NCBI RefSeq assembly: GCF_007997005.1
Contig: NZ_VOSL01000143.1
Span: 1 to 64,000, forward strand
Source of the DNA: Lujinxingia vulgaris
GTDB taxonomy: Bacteria > Myxococcota_A > Bradymonadia > Bradymonadales > Bradymonadaceae
Reading direction: 5' to 3'
DNA length: 64,000 nt
Numbering within the stretch: position 1 is the stretch's first letter; each line of letters begins with the position of its first letter. The position numbers and the translations under genes are program-made. Positions 51,437 to 58,631 of the stretch are shown here, one piece after another. Below the pieces are notes generated by a model. The model was not told the origin of the DNA. It did not search any database and saw nothing but the letters and a program-made list of their open reading frames with translations.

Positions 51437-52864
51437 TTAGACGGGCAGGGGGAGGACGCCGAGCGCGCCGAGAATCACCAGGGCGGCAAGCACGACGATC
51501 AGGACCAGAGCCAGCGCGATCTTCGCGCTGGCTCCGCTTTTGGGGGTGCGCTCGTAGGGGGAGGCCAGCAGCTGAGAGCCGCTGGCGTCGGGCGTGGCGT
51601 CGTCGGCCCAGGTCCAGACATCGTCTGGCGAGCTTGAGGGCGTCGGGGTGGGCTGCGCGGGGCGGGCGTTGTCGGGCGCTTCGAGATCGGTGTGTGGGGC
51701 TGGCGTGAGCTGGCGTGAGCTGGCCGCGATGGGCGTCGGGTGTTCTTTGCGGCGCGTAAGCACGATGACGTCTTCGCGAGGCGCGGGAGGCTCAAGCACG
51801 GTGATGATTGATGAGCTTGAGGAGCTCTCGCTTTTGGCGAATCCCGGCGGCGGGGTCTCCACCGGGTGACGCCGCACGTCTTCAAAGGGGACGGCGTCCT
51901 CGGCGCGCGCGGTGGCCTCGGTGGCGGGTGGTGTTTTGGCCGCAGCGTCGCCCGGGCTGGCAAGGGGGGCAAAGCCCAGCGAGCGAGCGGTGAGGTTGGG
52001 CTGCGCCAGGGCGTCGAGAAGCTCAGCGGCGTTTTGAAAGCGGTGCGTGCGATCTTTTTCCAGCGCGCGGCGCACGATCGACTCGATGCGGGTGTTGCGG
52101 AGCCCGGCGTTGGTGAAGGCAGGCAAGGGCTCAAAGAGGTGCGCGCGCATCACCTTGACCGGGTTGGGATCGCTAAAGGGCGGGTGCCCGTTGAGCATCT
52201 CAAAGATGATGATGCCCAGCGCGTAGATGTCGGTCTGCGGATCGACCTCCTCGCCGGCGGCCTGCTCGGGCGACATGTAGGGCGGGGTCCCGACGGTGGA
52301 GCCACTCATCGTGAGCTGGCGTCCGCCGGGCTCCGAAGCGCTCTCCAGTCCACCCTGGGCCATCTTTGCGATGCCGAAGTCGAGGACTTTGACGAAGTTG
52401 GGATCGTCGCCGATCTGCGTCAGGAAGATGTTCTCGGGCTTGAGGTCACGATGGACGATGCCCTGGTCATGGGCTTCCTGCAGGCTTCCCAGGGTCTGAC
52501 GAGCGATGTGCAGGACCTGCTGGATCTCCAGTGGCGAAGCGACGTCGAGGTAATCCGCCAGGTCACGTCCGCGCAGGAGCTCCATCACGATGAAGAAGAG
52601 ATCGTCCTGCTGGCCGTAGTCGTGCACCGTGATGGTGTTGGGGTGCTGAAGTCGGCTTGCCAGGCGGGCCTCGCGGCGGAAACGCTCGACGACATCGTCG
52701 ACCGACGCGAAGCGCGGCGGGAGGATTTTGATGGCGACGTCTCGGTCGACATTGAGCTGGCGGGCGCGGTACACCATGCCGAAACCGCCCTCGCCGATGG
52801 CTTCGGTGAGCTCGTAGCGGTCGGCCAGGCGAGTGCCCGGTGTCGAGAGGGAGAGCGTCGTCAT
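51437..52864 (-). CDS. Tail-anchored Ser/Thr protein kinase
   Basis: Third Hanks-type kinase, 475 aa. Kinase domain residues about 16-280: IGEGGFGMVYRA, DVAIKILP, HRDLKPENIF, LDFGIAKMAQ, GTPPYMSPEQAAG, ALGIIIFEML. It has the classical HRDLKPEN loop, unlike the two PEGA kinases. A Pro/Ser/Ala-rich linker of about 160 residues ends in one C-terminal membrane helix (IALALVLIVVLAALVILGALGVL) with only a few residues after it, so it is anchored by its tail and has no extracellular sensor domain. The linker gene segment holds a short 10-bp tandem repeat near 51701. Start ATG 52864. Substrate unknown. Confidence 0.9.
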   Translation of the reverse strand: MTTLSLSTPGTRLADRYELTEAIGEGGFGMVYRARQLNVDRDVAIKILPPRFASVDDVVERFRREARLASRLQHPNTITVHDYGQQDDLFFIVMELLRGRDLADYLDVASPLEIQQVLHIARQTLGSLQEAHDQGIVHRDLKPENIFLTQIGDDPNFVKVLDFGIAKMAQGGLESASEPGGRQLTMSGSTVGTPPYMSPEQAAGEEVDPQTDIYALGIIIFEMLNGHPPFSDPNPVKVMRAHLFEPLPAFTNAGLRNTRIESIVRRALEKDRTHRFQNAAELLDALAQPNLTARSLGFAPLASPGDAAAKTPPATEATARAEDAVPFEDVRRHPVETPPPGFAKSESSSSSSIITVLEPPAPREDVIVLTRRKEHPTPIAASSRQLTPAPHTDLEAPDNARPAQPTPTPSSSPDDVWTWADDATPDASGSQLLASPYERTPKSGASAKIALALVLIVVLAALVILGALGVLPLPV

Positions 52865-52986
52865 AGCGTGTGTGGTGCCTGAGGGGTGCTGCGGCCCGGT
52901 TGATGCAGGTCGGAGCTGCCAATGATGCCGTTGATAGGCTCCCGTGCAGCATAGGAAAGGGAAGAGCGTCGAGGCAAGGACGAGCC

Positions 52987-54762
52987 GTGAAAGGGGAGAA
53001 AAAAGTCGGGGAGGGGAGCGGGCCGAAGGGCGCGTCGTCGCTGTGGCGGGCGTTGGCCGCCGAGGTGCGCGCGGCGGCGCGGCGGTGGGGCGTTGGTGCC
53101 AGCGTGGTGGTGGCAGCGATTGAGGAGGTTGTGGAGGGGGAGGGCGCTGCGGAGTTGCGGGCGACGGTCGAGGCCGAGGTCGGGCGTCGTGGGGCGGTGC
53201 ATGCCGGTGGGCCAGGTGAGGCGTGGGATGGGCTGCTGAGCCACGCGCAGCGGCGCGCTCATGGTGTTCATTTTACGCCGGAGGCAGTTGCCCGGCGGCT
53301 GATCGGACATCTCGATGAGCTCGCCACGCCAGGGCCCATCGTCGATCCGGCGTGTGGCGCCGGCGCCTTATTGCTCGCTGCCGATCAACGCTGGCCCGGG
53401 CGCGCGCTGGTCGGGGTGGAGCGCGACCCGGCGCTGGCCCGGGTCGCCGCGCTTCGTCTTCTCGACGCTCGCCGGGGTCGCGCCCATGACGGCGTGCGCA
53501 TCGTCACGGGCGACGGTCTGGCGCGCTTGCCGGAAGACCTCGATGGCGAGGTGGCGGCGGTGGTGATGAACCCGCCCTATGTGCCCGAGAAAGGGCACGG
53601 TGAGGCGCTTGCCGAGGTGCTGCGCACGCATCCTCGCCTGAACGAGGTGCGCGGCGCGCGGGCGGATCTTCTCTACTTCTTTCTGGCGCGCTCGGTGGAG
53701 ATGGTGGCGGCGGGCGGCCAATGTGCCTGGTTGACGCCGCCGCACTGGCTGCGAGCCGACGGGGCGGCCCGGCTGCGAGACTGGCTGCAGGCGCGCGGCG
53801 CGATGGAGCGTTTTGAGTGGTTGCCGACGAGCGCGGTCTTCGACGCGGCCCCGGGTCAGGACGTGCTGCTCTCGATCTTTCGACGTGGCCCGGCGCAGCG
53901 TATGCCGCAGTGGCGGGCGGAGACAACGGCCGCGGCCGAGGTGGGAGAGGGGGCGGGCACGTGGCAGCGGGTGCATCCCTCGACGCTCAGCGGGACGCGC
54001 TGGAACCCTCGGGCTGACGACGATGACCTGAGCTGGGGAGCGCGGCGGCGGGCGGCGGGCCGGCCGTTGGGAGAGCTTTTGCGTGATTTCCAGGGGGTGG
54101 TCAGCGGCGCGGATCGGGTGACGCGGCGCCACATCACCCTCTTCGGCGATCAGGAGGGCTGGGAGGTGGGGGCGCCGATCTTTTTGAGTGAGGGGGCTGC
54201 GCCGCCGCACCACTGGGAGCCGCTGCTGGCCTATGTTCGGCCGGTGCTGCGATCCGGAAGGCTGGAGGCGGGGAAGGTCTATGAGGGCCAGGAGGTGCAC
54301 GCCTGGATGCTCTACCTCGACGGCGAGGTGGATGCGGCGCATCGATCGGCGGTGATGGAGGTTCTGGGGCCCTTTCGGCGCATTCTGGAAGCGCGTCGGG
54401 AGGTTCGCACCGGAAAGATGCCCTGGTACCGACTGCACTGGCCGCGAGACGCCTCGGCGATGCGAGCGCCGAAGTTGGTCGTGCCCCGACGTGCCAGGCG
54501 CCCCTGCTTTGCGCTCGACTTGAGCGGCGCGGTGGTCTCCAGCGACTGCACCTGCCTGGTGGCGCCGCCGGAGGTTGAGGATCCGGTAAGCTACCTGCAG
54601 ACGTTCATGGTGGAGCTTAACAGCGCGGAGGTGGAGCGCTACCTGCGGATCTTTGGCAAGCAGAAGGGGGAGCTGCTGGAGTTTTACAGCTCCCCGCTTC
54701 GCGAGCTTCCCGTTGTGGGGTGGTCACCAGGAATCGAGGCCGGTGGGCGTCAGCCGGGGTAG
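52987..54762 (+). CDS. N6-adenine DNA methyltransferase, orphan
   Basis: DNA methylase of 591 aa. The SAM and catalytic motifs are HGVHFTPEAVARRL (about residue 94), IVDPACGAGALLLAA (motif I, about 119) and VVMNPPYVPEKG (motif IV NPPY, about 194). The C-terminal half (residues about 330-560) resembles a TaqI-type target-recognition domain, with ARRPCFALDLSGAVVSSDCTCL and VSYLQTFMVELNS. GTG start at 52987 after AGGA; the first ~75 residues are a charged extension. No endonuclease domain or restriction gene is near, so it appears solitary. Its 3' end overlaps the peptide gene on the opposite strand by 13 nt. Confidence 0.88.
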   Translation: MKGEKKVGEGSGPKGASSLWRALAAEVRAAARRWGVGASVVVAAIEEVVEGEGAAELRATVEAEVGRRGAVHAGGPGEAWDGLLSHAQRRAHGVHFTPEAVARRLIGHLDELATPGPIVDPACGAGALLLAADQRWPGRALVGVERDPALARVAALRLLDARRGRAHDGVRIVTGDGLARLPEDLDGEVAAVVMNPPYVPEKGHGEALAEVLRTHPRLNEVRGARADLLYFFLARSVEMVAAGGQCAWLTPPHWLRADGAARLRDWLQARGAMERFEWLPTSAVFDAAPGQDVLLSIFRRGPAQRMPQWRAETTAAAEVGEGAGTWQRVHPSTLSGTRWNPRADDDDLSWGARRRAAGRPLGELLRDFQGVVSGADRVTRRHITLFGDQEGWEVGAPIFLSEGAAPPHHWEPLLAYVRPVLRSGRLEAGKVYEGQEVHAWMLYLDGEVDAAHRSAVMEVLGPFRRILEARREVRTGKMPWYRLHWPRDASAMRAPKLVVPRRARRPCFALDLSGAVVSSDCTCLVAPPEVEDPVSYLQTFMVELNSAEVERYLRIFGKQKGELLEFYSSPLRELPVVGWSPGIEAGGRQPG

Positions 54763-54953
54763 GGCATGTCCATATCAACGCCGCCGGTGGCGTCGACTCC
54801 CTTGGAGGTGGCGCCTCGGATCAGGGCTTTGAGAGGTCCAAGGGGCTCAACGCGAGGCGGCTGATAGCCTGAGGAGGCCGAGCGGGTGGCGTCAACGCGC
54901 GGTGTGGAGAGGGCGCGGCGATCGATGCGATGGCGAGGTTGATGCGTACACAT
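54750..54953 (-). CDS. Putative lasso-type RiPP precursor peptide
   Basis: Small gene, 67 codons, with a strong ribosome binding site GGAGG five nt before ATG 54953. The middle carries a leader pattern YQPPRVEPLG (Tyr30, Pro33, Val35, Gly39), close to the YxxPxLxxxG leader motif of lasso precursors. The C-terminal third has no Cys or Glu and contains two possible cores: residues 47-67 (Gly47 to Asp54, 8-residue ring) and residues 52-67, GVDATGGVDMDMPYPG (Gly52 to Asp60, 9-residue ring). The conserved Thr before the core is Ile45 in the first register and Ser50/Thr49 in the second. It starts 22 nt after the cyclase-like gene on the same strand. Function inferred from motif and neighbour, not proven. 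Confidence 0.65.
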   Translation of the reverse strand: MCTHQPRHRIDRRALSTPRVDATRSASSGYQPPRVEPLGPLKALIRGATSKGVDATGGVDMDMPYPG

Positions 54954-54975
54954 AGGAACCTCCAACAGAGAAGCA

Positions 54976-56697
54976 TCAGGTGGAATTGGCTGTGGCCCAC
55001 CGGCGGTGGTTTTGCAGCCAGAGTTCGGCTGCCAGGGTTCGCCAGATCTCCCAGGAGCCGCGCCAGGGCGGCCCCGCGGCGGGGCGCGCCAGGTAGTCGG
55101 CGAGGGCGTGGTGGAAGTTGGCTTCATCGATGATCCGGTGTCGGGCGAGCTGCGAGTCGACCATGAGGCGCAGCGCGCGATTGAGCTCCCGATCGGCCAG
55201 CCCGCGCTCAACGAGCGCGTCGAAACTTCCGAGCTTCGGGCGCCGCCGCACAGGTGTGGGCAGGCGGTGACCGAGGCGGCGAAGCGGTGCTTTCTGGCGT
55301 CCCCCCTCAACCAGCTCTTCGGGGGTTAGCTCTAAAGATAAGTCCCAGACCGCGGCATCAAGGAAAGGCGTGAGAAGGCGCAGGTTGGCCTGGCGAGCGA
55401 TGCGGGCCAGGCTGCGCATGATCATCTCCCAGTTCCAGGTGTGCAGACGGGCGGCCCGAAAGTGCGAGAATCGAAACGCGACGGGGGCAGAGATCGCCGG
55501 CGTGGTCAGTGGCAGCGCGCGCAGCCAGGCCGGAGCGGGCGGGGCCGGGGGACGCACGTGCTCGCGAAAAGAGCGTAGACCCAGGCCGTCGGTAAGCGCA
55601 CCCAGAGCCGCAGCGAGCAGCGGGGCCGGGCCGAGATGCCGGGCAGCCTGGAGAAGATCGTTGGTGGCGCCTCGGGCCACGCGCTCGCTGAGCCAGACCC
55701 GGGGCGGGATCCACAGCGCGTCGTCGGCGCCGTGACCTGTGACCAGGGTTGCGAGCGGCTCCTGGAGGCGCGATCGAAGCTCGCAGAGCGCCGCGGGAAA
55801 CCACCCGAGGTCGGGGTGGGCGTGTGGCCCCCAGCCGGCCGCGCTCAGGTGATGGGGCGGGTGCCGAAGGGGCCAACGGGCGTCGATGGAGAGTGGCTCC
55901 CAGCGCGCGCCCATCGCCCGGGCCAGCTCCCCGGCGCGCTGAAGCTCGCCGGGATCCAGCGCCAGGGTCAGGCTGCGGGTCCGTGAGGGCTGCGGGCTCA
56001 ATCCGAGCAGCGTGGCGGAGTCGAGGCCGCCGCTGAGCGCGAGCCAGGTGCCGGGCTCCTCGAGTGTGCGCGCGCCCGGCAGAAGGTGAGCGCGCAGCGC
56101 GTCGGCGATCTCGGCCCGACGCCGGGGCGATGAGGGGACAGGGAGATGCGCGCCGGCGCGCGCGCGCCACCAGCCGCCCAGGGTGATGGGTTCGTCTCGT
56201 GTGATCGAGGCGACCTCTCCGGGGCGGAGTCGCTCGACGTTACGTGCGAAGTCCGCCCGATCGCTGGCGAATCCTCCCGCCAGAAAGTCGCTCATCCGGA
56301 ACGGGTTGGGCGCCTCATTGTGACTGAGCCCGGCGATGATCTCGGGATCGGTGCTGGCTGCCAGGGCCGGGCGGCTGCGGTGTTGCCAGGGAATGCGCCC
56401 GAAGCGATCCCGCCACCAGATCCAGCCGGGCTGCCCTTTGTGCCAGAAGATCCCGCTGTGCACGCCGGGGATGCTGGAGAGCGCGTGGGTGTGGCCCCGA
56501 CCCAGCATCGCCATCACATCATCCCAGAAGGCCTCAAGCGCACGCCGCTCGCCAAGGATGACCGCGCGCCCGTCCCCGTGGCGAATCACCCGATGATCCC
56601 AGACCGGGGAGGGGCGCATCCAGATCTGAGCGTCGAGCTCGACGGCATCGCCGGGGAGCGCGGCCCGGCAGCCCGGGCCCAGATAGAGGTCTGTCAA
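54976..56697 (-). CDS. Asparagine-synthetase-like enzyme, likely lasso macrolactam cyclase
   Basis: ATP-dependent amide-forming enzyme, 573 aa from the chosen start. The synthetase domain is clear: PP-loop LALSGGLDSATLLGL (SGGLDS at about 222-227), LVTGHGADDALW (about 319), TPFLDAAVWDLSLEL and GGRQKAPLRRLG...RRRPKLGSFDALVE. The N-terminal amidotransferase-like half is degenerate: WWRDRFGRIPW survives, but there is no Cys at residue 2, so glutamine hydrolysis is unlikely. That is a trait of lasso-peptide cyclases rather than true AsnB. Start: TTG 56697 (MTDLYLGPGC) with GGAG six nt upstream; in-frame ATGs up to 56772 lack a ribosome binding site. It precedes the small precursor gene by 22 nt. 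Alternative: an uncharacterised AsnB paralogue. Confidence 0.78.
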   Translation of the reverse strand: MTDLYLGPGCRAALPGDAVELDAQIWMRPSPVWDHRVIRHGDGRAVILGERRALEAFWDDVMAMLGRGHTHALSSIPGVHSGIFWHKGQPGWIWWRDRFGRIPWQHRSRPALAASTDPEIIAGLSHNEAPNPFRMSDFLAGGFASDRADFARNVERLRPGEVASITRDEPITLGGWWRARAGAHLPVPSSPRRRAEIADALRAHLLPGARTLEEPGTWLALSGGLDSATLLGLSPQPSRTRSLTLALDPGELQRAGELARAMGARWEPLSIDARWPLRHPPHHLSAAGWGPHAHPDLGWFPAALCELRSRLQEPLATLVTGHGADDALWIPPRVWLSERVARGATNDLLQAARHLGPAPLLAAALGALTDGLGLRSFREHVRPPAPPAPAWLRALPLTTPAISAPVAFRFSHFRAARLHTWNWEMIMRSLARIARQANLRLLTPFLDAAVWDLSLELTPEELVEGGRQKAPLRRLGHRLPTPVRRRPKLGSFDALVERGLADRELNRALRLMVDSQLARHRIIDEANFHHALADYLARPAAGPPWRGSWEIWRTLAAELWLQNHRRWATANST

Positions 56698-56822
56698 AGC
56701 TGGCTCCGTGGTGGGCGGTGTCGTGATTAGATTCAAAGGTAGTCTCAGGGATGACATCTTCATGCGCGGCATCGACCGGGCCCTTGCGGGCCGGGTGTCG
56801 CGCATGCGCACAGGGAGTGTGT

Positions 56823-57026
56823 ATGCAGGGGGAGAAGATCGATCCGCAGCCCCAGCCGCAGCTGGCGGCGTTGGGGTTGATGATCTTTTTGATCGGCGCG
56901 CTAACGCTATCGCTCTGGCCGGACCCGCCGCCGGCAAACGCTGTGACGCAGCCGCCGGCTCCGATCGCCGGGAGCGAGGCTGATGGCGAGCGCGCCTCGG
57001 TCGAGGCGATATTTCCGATACGCTGA
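56823..57026 (+). CDS. Small single-helix membrane protein
   Basis: 67-codon gene with GGGAG five nt before ATG 56823. The product has one membrane helix (LAALGLMIFLIGALTLSLW, residues about 14-32) between a short hydrophilic head MQGEKIDPQPQPQ and a Pro/Ala/Glu-rich tail. Divergent from the cyclase-like gene and upstream of the P450 gene by 105 bp. Too short for a family call. Confidence 0.5.
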   Translation: MQGEKIDPQPQPQLAALGLMIFLIGALTLSLWPDPPPANAVTQPPAPIAGSEADGERASVEAIFPIR

Positions 57027-57131
57027 GGGGCGGCGAGCTTGACCGCAGGACGCGCTGTGCGAAGCTTGGCCCACGTTCCGATCTCCTGGCCGTGGGCCTT
57101 CTGACGCCTGCGCTTTCCTGCGAGTGATGCC

Positions 57132-58481
57132 ATGTCCTCTCCCCCCGTTCGCTCCGACCGCCCGGTTCCTGGCCCCAGGGGGCTTACGCTTGCGATGACG
57201 CTGCGCGACTTCGCGCGCGGCCCCATCCCAATGATCGAGGGGCTGCAGGAGCGCTTTGGCGACGTCTCTCGCTTTCGCTTCGCCGGCAACACCATGTGGC
57301 AGTTCGGCGATCCGGAGCTCATCGAAGAGGTGATGCTGCGCAAGGCCGGGGACTTCATAAAAGATCAGATCACACACGAGCTCGACGATCTCGTCGGCCA
57401 GGGCCTGCTCACCAGCGAGGGGGAGCTCTGGCGTCGGCAACGTAAGCTCGCTGCGCCCACCTTGCAGCGCCGTCATATTCAGGCCTACGCCGACGCGATG
57501 GTGCGCTTTACGCGCACGATGATGGAGCCCTGGGGGGACACGGCCGATCGTAAGTTCCACCACGACAGCATGGAGTTGACGCTGCGCATCGTGGTCAAGA
57601 CCCTCTTCAACCTGGAGATGGATCACGAGATCGACCGTATCGGTCGGGCCATCGAAGACGGGATGGACGCCTTTCATGAGCGCGTGCACACGATGTGGCG
57701 CTTTATCAAAGACTACGTGGATCCCCCCCTGCAGCCGGTGCACCAGCGCGCGGTCGAGACGCTCGATGATGTGATCGGGGAGCTGATTCGCAAGCGCCAG
57801 CGCGACCAGAGCCCGGGCGATGACCTCTTGCTGCGCCTGATCCAGGCGCGAGACGATGAGGGGCATGCCATGAGCGATCGCCAGCTTCGCGACGAGGCGC
57901 TGACGATCTTTCTGGCGGGGCATGAGACCACCGCGCTGGCCATCACCTATGCGCTCTACCTGCTGGCGAACCACCCGGGCGCGCAACAACGCGTCCACGA
58001 TGAGCTCGATCATCGGGGCGGCGATCTCGGCCCCAACGCCGCCAACGATCTGCCCTACCTCAAGGCCGTCACTCAGGAGGCGCTGCGCCTCTACCCGCCG
58101 GCCTGGATCGTGGGGCGAGAGGCCGCCGTCGATGTGGAGGTCGGGCCCTGGCGCGTGGAGAAGGGTGACCAGGTCATCATCCCCACCTTCGTGGTGCACC
58201 GAAACGAGCGCTTCTTCGATGAGCCTCTGCGCTTTATGCCCTCGCGTTGGCTGGACGGTTTGGAGAAACGTCTGCCCCGTTTTGCCTACGTTCCCTTTGG
58301 GGGCGGGCCGCGGGTCTGCATCGGCAATCATTTTGCGATGATGGAGCTCGTGCTCGTGCTCGCCACCATCCTTCGGGACTACCGCGTCGAGGATCTTTCG
58401 GAGTCGCCGGTCGAGCTCGACCCTTCGGTGACACTTCGTCCGAAGGGCGAGGTGCCGCTTCGCTTTGTGCGTCGCGTGTAA
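57132..58481 (+). CDS. Cytochrome P450
   Basis: Heme monooxygenase, 449 aa. I-helix oxygen motif LAGHETTALAITYAL (residues about 260-275), K-helix ExxR in QEALRLYPPAW, and heme-binding FGGGPRVCIGNHFAMMEL with the axial Cys near residue 396. No membrane anchor or fused reductase, so it needs separate ferredoxin/reductase partners. By sequence style it is close to the bacterial fatty-acid/alkane-type P450 group (CYP102/110-like). Substrate unknown. It lies beside the lasso-like module, so a tailoring role is conceivable, but it may be unrelated. Start ATG 57132. Confidence 0.93.
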   Translation: MSSPPVRSDRPVPGPRGLTLAMTLRDFARGPIPMIEGLQERFGDVSRFRFAGNTMWQFGDPELIEEVMLRKAGDFIKDQITHELDDLVGQGLLTSEGELWRRQRKLAAPTLQRRHIQAYADAMVRFTRTMMEPWGDTADRKFHHDSMELTLRIVVKTLFNLEMDHEIDRIGRAIEDGMDAFHERVHTMWRFIKDYVDPPLQPVHQRAVETLDDVIGELIRKRQRDQSPGDDLLLRLIQARDDEGHAMSDRQLRDEALTIFLAGHETTALAITYALYLLANHPGAQQRVHDELDHRGGDLGPNAANDLPYLKAVTQEALRLYPPAWIVGREAAVDVEVGPWRVEKGDQVIIPTFVVHRNERFFDEPLRFMPSRWLDGLEKRLPRFAYVPFGGGPRVCIGNHFAMMELVLVLATILRDYRVEDLSESPVELDPSVTLRPKGEVPLRFVRRV

Positions 58482-58575
58482 GTTGGCGTCGTAGAAGGGG
58501 AATTCGGCGCGTTCGCCGCGGATGCTGCGGCGGTTGAACCCGACGCCGACTTGGGGTTAACGTGCGCCCCCTCTG

Positions 58576-58596
58576 GCGCGCTTAGTGGAAGCGCGC
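58576..58596. other. Inverted repeat upstream of smc
   Basis: 8-bp stem GCGCGCTT / AAGCGCGC with a 5-nt loop, 36 nt before the smc start and about 95 nt past the P450 stop. No T-tract; could be a P450 mRNA end or an operator. The rest of the 150-bp gap shows nothing clear. Confidence 0.4.
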
Positions 58597-58631
58597 GGAG
58601 CGCGCACCTACCCTGGGGTTGAGCCGCCGGC

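Noticed and set aside
54750-55310. Longer 186-codon version of the precursor gene
   Set aside because: The extra 119 codons overlap the conserved end of the cyclase gene in another frame; the GGAGG site supports ATG 54953.
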